Below, in pieces: positions 1 to 5,530 of a stretch of 6,610 bases of DNA (position 1 is its first letter; every line of letters begins with the position of its first letter). The notes beneath the pieces were generated by a model. It was not told where the DNA came from. It did not search any database and saw only the letters and a program-made list of their open reading frames with translations. The DNA is from Acidimicrobiales bacterium (GTDB taxonomy: Bacteria > Actinomycetota > Acidimicrobiia > Acidimicrobiales > Palsa-688). The stretch is from NCBI GenBank assembly GCA_030039575.1, contig JASHVH010000532.1, positions 1-6,610 on the forward strand, written 5' to 3'. Position numbers and translations under genes: made by a program.

Positions 1-240
1 CGGCTTATCGGCGAACTTTCGAAGATGCCGGTCAAAGTGTGGCCCTCTCAAGCCAATTTTGTCTTGTGGCGGCCCTTGCGCCACAGCGGCCAGGAGGTCT
101 GGCAGGGTCTCGTCCAGCGCTCCGTCCTCGTGCGCGACACCTCGAGCTGGCCGGGGCTGGAGGGGTGCCTGCGGACGACCGTGGGGACTAGGGAGGAGAA
201 CGACCGGTTCCTCTCTGCCTTGGCAGAGGTCCTCGGATGA
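1..240 (+). CDS. hisC: Histidinol-phosphate aminotransferase, C-terminal end (5' truncated by window)
   Basis: This is the last 79 codons of a PLP-dependent class I/II aminotransferase. HisC transfers an amino group from glutamate to imidazole-acetol phosphate, giving histidinol phosphate in the cytoplasm. The visible part is the small C-terminal domain. It has the strand PSQANFVLW, then VLVRDTSSWPG, then GCLRTTVGTREEND, which is the HisC-type substrate-carboxylate-binding Arg region (usually xxLRVTVGTxEEN), and it ends in a helix FLSALAEVL. The PLP lysine and the rest of the protein lie upstream of the window. The reading frame is open from base 1 and ends at TGA 238-240, overlapping the hisB ATG by 4 nt (ATGA). 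The identity rests on the C-terminal motif plus hisB next door; a paralogous aminotransferase is unlikely here. Confidence 0.9.
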   Translation, partial: RLIGELSKMPVKVWPSQANFVLWRPLRHSGQEVWQGLVQRSVLVRDTSSWPGLEGCLRTTVGTREENDRFLSALAEVLG

Positions 241-860
241 GCGAGGGGACGGGCACGCCCGCCCGGCAAGTGACCAAGGAACGCGTCACCAAGGAAACGG
301 CCATCTCGTTGAAATTGGCGGTGGACGGCTCCGGCCAGGTCGAAGTGGGCACCGGCTTGCCGTTTTTCGACCACATGCTCTCGCAACTGGGCCGCCACGC
401 CGGCTTCGACCTCGACCTCAAAGCGAGCGGCGACCTGGCCGTGGACGCCCACCACACGGTCGAGGACGTCGGCATTGCGCTGGGCGGGGCGCTGCACGAA
501 GCGCTCGGCGACAAGGTTGGCGTTCGGCGCTTTGCGTCGATATCAGTGCCCCTCGACGAGGCGCTGATCGAGGCGGCTCTTGACCTGTCCGGCCGGCCGT
601 TCCTCGTCTACGAGGTGGACCCGGGCGGGGGTGCGGAGGCGTACCCCCTGGGCGACCCGCCCTTTGACCCGCAACTGGCCGAAGAGTTCTGGCGCGCCTT
701 CAGCACGTCCAGCGCTATCACTTTGCACCTGCGCATGCGCAGCGGTCGCAATACCCACCATATCCTCGAGGCTTCTTTCAAATCCGTGGCCCGGGCTTTG
801 CGCGACGCGGTCCGGGTGGAAGGTGGCGGGGTCCCGTCGACAAAAGGTGTGCTTGGCTAA
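237..860 (+). CDS. hisB: Imidazoleglycerol-phosphate dehydratase (monofunctional)
   Basis: HisB removes water from imidazoleglycerol phosphate to give imidazole-acetol phosphate and is a Mn-dependent cytoplasmic enzyme. The 207 residues carry the family signatures in order: TKET-I near residues 18-23, FFDHML at 43-48, the metal-binding DAHHTVED at 70-77, LDLSGRP at 115-121, NTHHILEASFKS at 172-183 (H174, H175, E178), and the C-terminal VPSTKGVL. Length matches the single-domain enzyme; there is no N-terminal HisB phosphatase domain as in enterobacteria. The ATG at 237 lies inside the hisC stop (ATGA) with AGAGG at 225-229 seven bases upstream, which suggests translational coupling. The N terminus is slightly long and contains an imperfect 15-bp tandem duplication (VTKER-VTKET). 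All expected metal ligands are present. Confidence 0.97.
   Translation: MSEGTGTPARQVTKERVTKETAISLKLAVDGSGQVEVGTGLPFFDHMLSQLGRHAGFDLDLKASGDLAVDAHHTVEDVGIALGGALHEALGDKVGVRRFASISVPLDEALIEAALDLSGRPFLVYEVDPGGGAEAYPLGDPPFDPQLAEEFWRAFSTSSAITLHLRMRSGRNTHHILEASFKSVARALRDAVRVEGGGVPSTKGVLG
270..299 (+). repeat. Imperfect 15-bp tandem duplication at the 5' end of hisB
   Basis: GTGACCAAGGAACGC (270-284) is followed directly by GTCACCAAGGAAACG (285-299). In frame this gives VTKER then VTKET. The second copy carries the conserved TKET of the HisB family, so the first is the likely extra copy. The unit is a multiple of three, so the frame is kept. Confidence 0.6.
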
Positions 861-867
861 GGCGCCA

Positions 868-1485
868 ATGTCCAAGCCATTTATCGCTGTCGTCGATTAC
901 GGCATTGGCAACCTGCGGTCAGCCGAAAAGGGCCTCTGCAAGGTGGGGGCGGATGCCCGGCTCGTGACCGGCCCCGCTGACATCGCTGCGGCCGATGGCG
1001 TCGTGCTGCCAGGGGTGGGCAATTTTGGCCGCTGCAGCGAAGCTCTTTCAGGCAGCGGCCTTTGGGCCGCCACGCTGGAGGCCGCCTGCTCGGGAAGGCC
1101 GTTCCTTGGCATCTGTGTGGGGATGCAGCTTCTTTACGAACGGTCCGAAGAATCACCGGGGATCCCGGGCCTTTCGGTGTTCGAGGGGACCGTTTCCCTC
1201 CTGGCGGGTGACGTCAGGCGTCCGCAGATGCAATGGAACGCATTGGAGGTCGCCCCAGGCAGCCGGCTCCTCGAGGGGTTCGAGGAAAACGCCTGGGTTT
1301 ACTTCGTGCATTCGTATTCCGCTCCGGTAGGGAAAGAAACGGCGGCGACCTGTGACTATGGCGGGCCGGTGGCCGCGGCGGCCGAAGCAGGGCCCGTGTG
1401 GGCCACGCAGTTCCACCCGGAAAAATCGTCCGCTGTAGGTCTTGGCGTGCTGGCCAATTTCGTGGCCGCGTGCAATTCCAATTAA
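868..1485 (+). CDS. hisH: Imidazole glycerol phosphate synthase, glutamine amidotransferase subunit
   Basis: HisH hydrolyses glutamine and channels ammonia to HisF within the cytoplasmic HisH-HisF complex that makes imidazoleglycerol phosphate and AICAR. The 205-residue protein is a complete class I (triad) amidotransferase. It has DYGIGNLRS at 10-18, the oxyanion-strand region PGVGNFG at 48-54, the nucleophile Cys83 in GICVGMQLL, and His183 and Glu185 in TQFHPEKS. Trp123, the residue at the HisF interface in studied enzymes, is kept, but its motif reads PQMQWN where PHMGWN is usual. The ATG at 868 lies 7 nt after the hisB stop with AAGG at 859-862 as a modest ribosome site, and the protein begins directly with the first beta strand. 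The open frame extends upstream into hisB, but that part is an out-of-frame reading of hisB. A PabA/TrpG amidotransferase is excluded by length, motifs and the adjacent hisF. Confidence 0.97.
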   Translation: MSKPFIAVVDYGIGNLRSAEKGLCKVGADARLVTGPADIAAADGVVLPGVGNFGRCSEALSGSGLWAATLEAACSGRPFLGICVGMQLLYERSEESPGIPGLSVFEGTVSLLAGDVRRPQMQWNALEVAPGSRLLEGFEENAWVYFVHSYSAPVGKETAATCDYGGPVAAAAEAGPVWATQFHPEKSSAVGLGVLANFVAACNSN

Positions 1486-1489
1486 GAGA

Positions 1490-2263
1490 ATGGAAATCTA
1501 CCCGGCAATTGACCTGAGGGCAGGGCGCTGTGTGCGCTTGGCCCAGGGCGATTTCGGGCGGGAAACCGTGTACGGGGCCGACCCGGTCCAACGAGCGCTG
1601 GCTTTCGAGGCGGCTGGCGCCCGTTGGCTGCACGTGGTCGACCTCGACGCGGCCCGGAGCCGCGATGTAGTGCAAGGCGATGTAGTGCCCGGTCGGGGGG
1701 CCCCCACCAACAGGCCGGTGGTCGCCGCCATTGCGGCTGCCGTAGGTATCCCCGTCCAGGCCGGTGGCGGGGTACGCAAGGCCGACGACGTGGCCGAGTT
1801 GCTGGACGCCGGCGTCGCCCGGGTCATTGTGGGCACGGCGGCGGTCTTGAACGAAGGTTTCCTGGCCCAAGTGTCAGAGCGCTGGCCCGGGCGGGTGGGG
1901 GCCGCCGTCGACCATTTCAACGGCGAAGTTCGGGTAAGGGGCTGGGAGGAAGGCTACGGGCGCGACGTCGCCCGTGTCGTGTGCGACCTGACGGCCGCTG
2001 GGGCCGCCGTCGTCATGGTCACGGAGATATCACGCGACGGGCTTATGGTAGGGCCCGACCTCGCCGGCTACCGGCTTTTGCTGGAGAAATGCGACGTCCC
2101 ATTGATCGCTTCCGGGGGCGTGGGCACGCTCGACGACGTCCGCCGGCTGGCTTGGCTGCAAGGCGGTGGCCGGCGCTTGGCCGGGGTCATAGTCGGCCGG
2201 GCTATTTACGAAGGCCGGTTCACCCTGCCCGAAGCGGTGGCGGCGTCGAGAGTGCCCGTTTGA
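1490..2263 (+). CDS. hisA: ProFAR isomerase HisA (possibly the dual-function PriA type)
   Basis: HisA converts ProFAR to PRFAR by an Amadori rearrangement on a (beta/alpha)8 barrel. The 257 residues show both phosphate-binding halves: AGGGVR at 91-96 with VGT at 114-116, and [10 protein letters not shown] at 207-216 with VGRAIY at 235-240. Catalytic Asp8 (PAIDLRAG), Asp141 (AAVDHFNG), Thr178 and Asp183 (VTEISRDG) are present, as is RGW at 150-152. The start is the ATG at 1490, 4 nt after the hisH stop, because the protein then begins at the first barrel strand (MEIYPAIDL); an earlier in-frame start would only translate the hisH end. The loop after strand 2 (about residues 54-75) is roughly a dozen residues longer than usual and contains a 15-bp duplication. 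Many Actinobacteria use a bifunctional PriA that also replaces TrpF; the motifs here do not decide this. The stop overlaps the hisF start. Confidence 0.96.
   Translation: MEIYPAIDLRAGRCVRLAQGDFGRETVYGADPVQRALAFEAAGARWLHVVDLDAARSRDVVQGDVVPGRGAPTNRPVVAAIAAAVGIPVQAGGGVRKADDVAELLDAGVARVIVGTAAVLNEGFLAQVSERWPGRVGAAVDHFNGEVRVRGWEEGYGRDVARVVCDLTAAGAAVVMVTEISRDGLMVGPDLAGYRLLLEKCDVPLIASGGVGTLDDVRRLAWLQGGGRRLAGVIVGRAIYEGRFTLPEAVAASRVPV
1662..1688 (+). repeat. 15-bp-period tandem duplication inside hisA
   Basis: The 12-mer GCGATGTAGTGC occurs at 1662-1673 and again at 1677-1688 with three bases between, giving a period of 15 bp. It encodes [10 protein letters not shown] (residues 59-68), in the loop after barrel strand 2. 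The first 12 bases of each unit are identical, which points to a fairly recent in-frame slippage event. A self-complementary GGGGGCCCCC run follows at 1696-1705 in the same loop. Confidence 0.85.
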
Positions 2264-3033
2264 AAGCGGTCCGGGTCATCCCCTGCCTGGACGTGGACGC
2301 CGGCCGGGTGGTCAAGGGAGTACGCTTCGCCGGCCTCCGGGACGCCGGCGACCCCGTCGAGTTGGCCGCCCGGTACGACACGGAGGGGGCCGACGAGATC
2401 GTCTTCTACGACATCACCGCCTCGGCGCAGGACCGGGGCACGATGCTCGACGTGGTCGCCCGCACCGCCGACCAGGTTTTCATCCCTCTCACGGTCGGCG
2501 GCGGCGTCCGCAGCCTCGAAGACGCTCGCCGGCTCCTGCGGCTGGGGGCCGACAAGGTCAGCGTCAACTCTGCCGCCGTGGCCCGGCCCGGATTGGTGCG
2601 CGAAATCTCCGACACCTTTGGCGCCCAGTGCGTGGTTGTCGGGGTGGACATGCGCCGCCAGCCAGGCGAACGAGCCGCGTGGGAGGTCTACATAAACGGC
2701 GGCCGGGTGGCCACCGGGGTTGATGCCGTCGAGTGGGTGGTGCGGTGCGAGGAATTGGGTGCGGGGGAGGTCGTGCTCAACTCCATGGACCGGGATGGCA
2801 CCAGGACGGGGTACGACCTCGAGCTGACGCGCGCCGTTGTTCAAGCCACGAGTATCCCGGTAGTGGCCAGCGGCGGCGTCGGCAGCCTGCAGCACTTGGT
2901 CGACGGGGCTGTGGTCGGCCACGCCGACGCGGTGCTGGCCGCGTCGATCTTCCATTTCGGCGAGGTGACGGTGGCGCAGGCAAAAGCGGAGCTAGCCGCG
3001 GCCGGCGTGACGGTCAGGCCGTTCTGGCGCTAG
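2260..3033 (+). CDS. hisF: Imidazole glycerol phosphate synthase, cyclase subunit
   Basis: HisF takes ammonia from HisH and converts PRFAR to imidazoleglycerol phosphate and AICAR. The 257 residues form a complete (beta/alpha)8 barrel. They have [19 protein letters not shown] at the N terminus, TVGGGVRS at 78-85, [11 protein letters not shown] at 96-106, GVDM at 128-131, NSMDRDGT at 174-181 and ASGGVGS at 203-209. Catalytic Asp11 and Asp130 fall at exactly the Thermotoga maritima positions if the start is TTG 2260, which supports that unusual start codon. No ATG or GTG lies in frame nearby. TTG shares bases with the hisA stop (TTGA, 4-nt overlap), and GAGAG at 2248-2252 is the only ribosome-site-like sequence, so coupled re-initiation after hisA is likely. 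The longer upstream open frame is only an out-of-frame reading of hisA, not a fusion. No impA-type gene lies between hisA and hisF. Confidence 0.97.
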   Translation: MKAVRVIPCLDVDAGRVVKGVRFAGLRDAGDPVELAARYDTEGADEIVFYDITASAQDRGTMLDVVARTADQVFIPLTVGGGVRSLEDARRLLRLGADKVSVNSAAVARPGLVREISDTFGAQCVVVGVDMRRQPGERAAWEVYINGGRVATGVDAVEWVVRCEELGAGEVVLNSMDRDGTRTGYDLELTRAVVQATSIPVVASGGVGSLQHLVDGAVVGHADAVLAASIFHFGEVTVAQAKAELAAAGVTVRPFWR

Positions 3034-3043
3034 CTTGCCCGCA

Positions 3044-3379
3044 ATGGCCCCGAACGACCCTGCGTCGCCCAAGCAGGCGGTTCAGATGCTCACGGACAGA
3101 GTGCTCGTCCAGGTCCCTCGCTCCGAGGGCGAGCGAAAGTCCAAGGCCGGCATCCTCATCCCCGCCACGGCCGAGGTCCCTCGCCGCCTCACCTGGGCGG
3201 AGGTAGTGGCCACGGGCCCCCACGTGCGCTCCATAAAGGCAGGCGACCAGGTGCTGTTCAACCCCGAGGACCGTTTCGAAGTCGAGGTCCAGGGCGAGAA
3301 CTACCTGATCCTTCGCGAACGCGACATCCATGCGGTAGCCGCCGAGCGCGTGACGGACGGTACGGGGCTCTACCTCTAG
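3044..3379 (+). CDS. GroES-like (Cpn10 family) small protein, divergent paralogue
   Basis: The 111 residues read as a complete Cpn10 fold. DRVLVQ at 18-23 is the first strand. [11 protein letters not shown] at 33-43 corresponds to the GroEL-binding mobile loop, with ILI in place of the IVL tripeptide. WAEVVATGP at 51-59, [10 protein letters not shown] at 64-73 and [12 protein letters not shown] at 87-98 are typical of GroES. Compared with GroES (about 95-100 residues) it has an N-terminal extension of roughly 12 residues and a C-terminal tail VTDGTGLYL. From memory, this tail marks an actinobacterial GroES-related family that is distinct from the main groES. No groEL is nearby. It starts 10 nt after hisF, so it is probably cotranscribed. 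ATG 3044 is chosen; TTG 3035 and ATG 3086 (with AGG at 3075-3077) are alternatives. Function as a GroEL co-chaperone is an inference; it could act on a particular chaperonin or client. Confidence 0.85.
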   Translation: MAPNDPASPKQAVQMLTDRVLVQVPRSEGERKSKAGILIPATAEVPRRLTWAEVVATGPHVRSIKAGDQVLFNPEDRFEVEVQGENYLILRERDIHAVAAERVTDGTGLYL

Positions 3380-3463
3380 GTGCCCATCTAATCCGAGCGT
3401 GCCCCGGAGGACGACGCATAGGCTCGCTCCGACAATGCTGCGGGCACCGTAGCAAGAACCTCC

Positions 3464-3468
3464 AGGAG
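3464..3468 (+). promoter_or_regulatory. Ribosome binding site deciding the start of the propeller gene
   Basis: AGGAG lies immediately before an ATG at 3469 (no spacing) and 12 nt before a second in-frame ATG at 3481. A ribosome cannot normally use a site abutting its start codon, so 3481 is preferred, although the spacing is on the long side. The rest of the 101-nt gap (3380-3480) holds only a 7-bp inverted pair (GGTGCCC 3379-3385, GGGCACC 3442-3448) and no convincing promoter or T-tailed terminator. Confidence 0.6.
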
Positions 3469-3480
3469 ATGGGTTTTGAC

Positions 3481-4599
3481 ATGAGCCGAGTACGGTTACT
3501 CGTCGGTACCCGGAAGGGTGCCTTTGTGCTTACTTCAGACGGTGACAGGCGGGAGTGGGAGGTCGAAGGGCCGCACTTTGCCGGCTGGGAGGTATACCAC
3601 ATAAAAGGGTCGCCGGCTGACCCCCAGCGGATCTATGCCGGCCCATCAGGTGGTTGGTTCGGGCAGGTCGTGCAGCGCTCGGACGACGGAGGAAAGACGT
3701 GGGAGGCGGTCGGGAACGATTTCCATTACGAAGGGGAGGCCGGCACCCACCTCTGGTACGACGGGACGCCGAGGCCCTGGAAGTTCACCCGCCTCTGGCA
3801 CCTCGAGCCATCGCTCGACGACCCTGACAGCCTGTACGCGGGGGCCGAGGACGCCGCCCTGTTCCGTTCCACGGACGGTGGCAAGAACTGGGCCGAGATG
3901 ACCGGCCTCCGTACTCACAGTTCCGCCCCGACGTGGCAGCCGGGCGCCGGCGGCCTGTGCCTACACACGATCATCGTCAACCCAAATGACCGTGAAAGGG
4001 TGACGGTGGCCATATCGGCGGCCGGCGTCCTTCGTAGTGACGATGCCGGCGAGACCTGGCACCCGGCCAACAGAGGGCTCCACTCCGAAGGGACCCTGCC
4101 CGAAGATGAGCCCGAAGTGGGCTTCTGCGTCCACCACGTGGCCATGAACCCGTCGAGACCGGACGTCTTGTTCATGCAGAAGCACTGGGACGTCATGCGC
4201 AGTGACGACGGCGGCGGTTCGTGGCAGGACGTGGGCGACGGCCTACCGAGCGATTTCGGGTTCTGTATCGATGTGCACGCCCATGAACCTGACACCATCT
4301 TCGTGGTGCCGATAAAAAGCGACTCGGAGCACTATCCCCCCGATGGCAGACTGCGCGTGTACAGGAGCCGCACCGGCGGGCACGAGTGGGAACCCCTGAC
4401 CAAGGGCCTGCCGCAAAAGGACTGCTACGTGAACGTGTACCGCGACGCCATGTCCGTCGATTCCCTCGACCCGTGCGGTGTCTATTTCGGGACGACAGGG
4501 GGACAGGTCTACGTCTCTGCCGATGGCGGCGACAGCTGGGACGCCCCGGTGCGCGATTTCCCGGCGGTCTTGTCGGTAGAAGCCCAAACGCTCCCTTGA
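3481..4599 (+). CDS. Cytoplasmic beta-propeller protein with Asp-box (BNR) repeats
   Basis: The 372-residue protein is built of BNR/sialidase-type repeats. Asp boxes (S-x-D-x-G-x-T-W) occur at 67-74, 130-137, 186-193, 241-248 and 346-353, with a degenerate one at 296-303 (SRTGGHEW) and a further vestige near 18-26, so six or seven blades are likely. Inner-strand units ending in xxPxDP...IYAG-type segments precede each box. There is no signal peptide or membrane segment (N terminus [17 protein letters not shown]), so it should be cytoplasmic, unlike secreted sialidases. I see no clear sialidase arginine triad, and enzyme activity should not be assumed from the common label exo-alpha-sialidase. 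A Trp/His-rich insert at 88-111 ([10 protein letters not shown], then RLWHLEPS) separates the first two boxes. Cys160, Cys216, Cys262 and perhaps Cys315 fall at matching inner-strand positions. The next gene encodes a diglycine ubiquitin-fold protein, a likely functional partner. The specific function is unknown. Confidence 0.88.
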   Translation: MSRVRLLVGTRKGAFVLTSDGDRREWEVEGPHFAGWEVYHIKGSPADPQRIYAGPSGGWFGQVVQRSDDGGKTWEAVGNDFHYEGEAGTHLWYDGTPRPWKFTRLWHLEPSLDDPDSLYAGAEDAALFRSTDGGKNWAEMTGLRTHSSAPTWQPGAGGLCLHTIIVNPNDRERVTVAISAAGVLRSDDAGETWHPANRGLHSEGTLPEDEPEVGFCVHHVAMNPSRPDVLFMQKHWDVMRSDDGGGSWQDVGDGLPSDFGFCIDVHAHEPDTIFVVPIKSDSEHYPPDGRLRVYRSRTGGHEWEPLTKGLPQKDCYVNVYRDAMSVDSLDPCGVYFGTTGGQVYVSADGGDSWDAPVRDFPAVLSVEAQTLP

Positions 4600-4683
4600 C
4601 CGGGCACGCCGAAGCGACCATGACTGACAGAGCCGGCCCGGGCGAGGGCCCCGGGGAGTGAGCCAGACCGGAGCGGACGTGCC

Positions 4684-5031
4684 GTGACGGAGGCCGTTGA
4701 AGGCGCAGCCAACCGGGGAGCGCGGGGCGGTACCGAGGTACGCGTACGGCTACCGGCGCAGTTGCGAGAACTGGCGCGGCTGCCGGCCGAGGTGCGGGTC
4801 GGAGTGGCAGGGCCGGTGACGCAAAGGGCGGTGCTGGACGCGCTCGAGAGCTGCTACCCGGTCCTCAAGGGGACGATTCGCGACCGGGTCACGGCGAGGC
4901 GGCGGCCGTTCATAAGGTTTTACGCCTGCGAGGAGGACTTTTCCAACGCGGCGCCCGACGACGCCCTGCCAGAGGACGTGGCCTGCGGGAGGCAACCGTT
5001 CTTCATCGTCGGTGCCATGGCCGGCGGTTAG
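4684..5031 (+). CDS. MoaD/ThiS-type ubiquitin-fold protein with C-terminal Gly-Gly
   Basis: The 115-residue protein resembles MoaD/ThiS sulfur carriers. It has a first strand EVRVRLPAQLRELA at 18-31, a helix TQRAVLDALESCYPVL at 46-61, a strand FIRFYACEED at 76-85, a loop PDDALPEDV at 91-99 and a last strand FFIVGAMAGG ending precisely in Gly114-Gly115. In this superfamily the terminal Gly-Gly is adenylated by a ThiF/MoeB-type enzyme and then carries sulfur or is joined to proteins. It is longer than MoaD or ThiS (about 65-90 residues) because of an N-terminal tail of about 17 residues and a longer middle. The GTG start at 4684 is preceded by GGAG at 4670-4673 with 10-nt spacing; a GTG at 4679 hits a stop at once. 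No activating enzyme, moaE, thiG or cysO-type gene is in the window. Its role is unknown: sulfur carrier, protein modifier or propeller partner are all open. Confidence 0.85.
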   Translation: MTEAVEGAANRGARGGTEVRVRLPAQLRELARLPAEVRVGVAGPVTQRAVLDALESCYPVLKGTIRDRVTARRRPFIRFYACEEDFSNAAPDDALPEDVACGRQPFFIVGAMAGG

Positions 5032-5048
5032 CCGTCCCGGCCGGCGCT

Positions 5049-5054
5049 TAACAT
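5049..5054 (+). promoter_or_regulatory. Candidate -10 element for a leaderless hisI transcript
   Basis: TAACAT fits the TAnnnT -10 pattern of high-GC bacteria and ends six bases before the hisI ATG (5061). That would place transcription initiation at or next to the start codon. No Shine-Dalgarno sequence precedes hisI (only GGGA two bases away), which is consistent with leaderless initiation, common in Actinobacteria. The -35 region is weak (GGTTAG at about 5026-5031), so the call is tentative. Confidence 0.4.
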
Positions 5055-5060
5055 GGGACC

Positions 5061-5444
5061 ATGACGGTTGCTATCCCCATCTCCGCCACGCCCGAACAGC
5101 TAGCCACGATCGCGTACAACTCCGAAGGGCTCGTCCCGGCGATCGTCCAAGAAGAGGGGACGGGCCAAGTCCTGATGATGGCCTGGATGAACGAGGACGT
5201 CCTGCGGGAGACCCTCGAGTCCGGCCGGACCGTGTTTTGGTCACGGAGCCGTCAGTCCCGCTGGCGCAAAGGCGACACGTCGGGCGATCACCAGTGGGTC
5301 CGGGCCGCTTTCTACGACTGCGACGGGGACACGCTGCTGTTCGTGGTCGAGCAAGAGGGGGCCGGCGCCTGCCACACGGGCGAGCGGTCCTGCTTTTTCC
5401 GCCGGTTCGGGCCTGACGGCGCCGGTTCGGCCGAGCCGCCGTGA
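5061..5444 (+). CDS. hisI: Phosphoribosyl-AMP cyclohydrolase (monofunctional)
   Basis: HisI opens the adenine ring of PR-AMP to give ProFAR, the third step of histidine synthesis and the one that feeds HisA. The 127 residues contain the family core: GLVPAIVQ at 23-30, [16 protein letters not shown] at 37-52, TVFWSRSR at 57-64, the GDTSGDHQ segment at 71-78, the metal motif DCDGD at 86-90 (Asp86, Asp88, Asp90, with Cys87) and [11 protein letters not shown] at 103-113 (Cys104, Cys111). These match the known Mg-binding aspartates and Zn-binding cysteines. There is no HisE domain, so PR-ATP pyrophosphohydrolase must be a separate gene outside this window. ATG 5061 is the only sensible start; an earlier ATG at 5053 meets a stop after three codons. 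The gene stands 29 nt from the ubiquitin-fold gene and may have its own promoter. Confidence 0.97.
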   Translation: MTVAIPISATPEQLATIAYNSEGLVPAIVQEEGTGQVLMMAWMNEDVLRETLESGRTVFWSRSRQSRWRKGDTSGDHQWVRAAFYDCDGDTLLFVVEQEGAGACHTGERSCFFRRFGPDGAGSAEPP

Positions 5445-5478
5445 ACGGGCGACGCCAGCGGAGCCAGTGTGAGCCAGG

Positions 5479-5530
5479 CCAGTGAGCAAGCCCAGTGAGC
5501 AGGCCCAGTGAGCAAGGCCAGAGAGCAAGA
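5479..5530 (+). repeat. Four-copy 13-bp tandem repeat between hisI and trpE
   Basis: Four adjacent 13-bp units follow the form CCAGTGAGCAAGC: 5479-5491 (this form), 5492-5504 (CCAGTGAGCAGGC), 5505-5517 (CCAGTGAGCAAGG) and 5518-5530 (CCAGAGAGCAAGA). A degenerate unit, CCAGTGTGAGCCAGG, precedes them at 5464-5478. Thirteen is not a multiple of three, so the array is not shaped by coding. It fills most of the spacer and ends just before the likely trpE start. The last unit's T-to-A change creates GAGAG at 5521-5525, eight bases before GTG 5534, a possible weak ribosome site. Confidence 0.9.

Noticed and set aside
580..1485. A 301-residue frame extending hisH upstream
   Set aside because: The extra part is an out-of-frame reading of hisB; HisH starts naturally at ATG 868 with the first beta strand.
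1214..1870. Long minus-strand open frame of 218 codons across hisH and hisA
   Set aside because: It is antisense to two clearly recognised genes, has no recognisable motif, and long antisense frames are expected in sequence with GC-rich third positions.
2206..2955. Minus-strand open frame of 249 codons across hisF
   Set aside because: It mirrors the hisF codon pattern and resembles no protein I recognise; hisF on the plus strand is fully supported by catalytic residues.
1624..3033. A 469-residue plus-strand frame that would make a HisF fusion
   Set aside because: The first 212 codons are an out-of-frame reading of hisA, giving Arg/Gly/Pro-rich low-complexity protein. HisF catalytic numbering fits a start at TTG 2260.
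3379..3448. Inverted pair GGTGCCC/GGGCACC flanking the gap before the propeller gene
   Set aside because: Seven bases with a 56-base separation is easily explained by chance in GC-rich DNA; no T-tract or promoter element accompanies it.
3481..4599. Calling the propeller a true exo-alpha-sialidase
   Set aside because: Asp boxes alone mark a fold, not catalysis; I could not identify the sialidase arginine triad or nucleophile set, and there is no secretion signal.
4620..4661. Thirteen-codon open frame between the propeller and the ubiquitin-fold gene
   Set aside because: It has no ribosome site, is rich in Gly and Pro codons typical of random GC-rich sequence, and overlaps nothing that would suggest a leader peptide.
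5400..5430. Direct repeat CGCCGGTTCGG at 5400-5410 and 5420-5430 in the hisI 3' end
   Set aside because: It is a single pair in a compositionally biased tail, read in different frames, with no link to the 13-bp array downstream.
5423..5438. Hairpin at the end of hisI (six base pairs, GGCC loop) as a terminator
   Set aside because: It lies within the hisI coding sequence, the stem is short with a G-U pair, and no T-tract follows.
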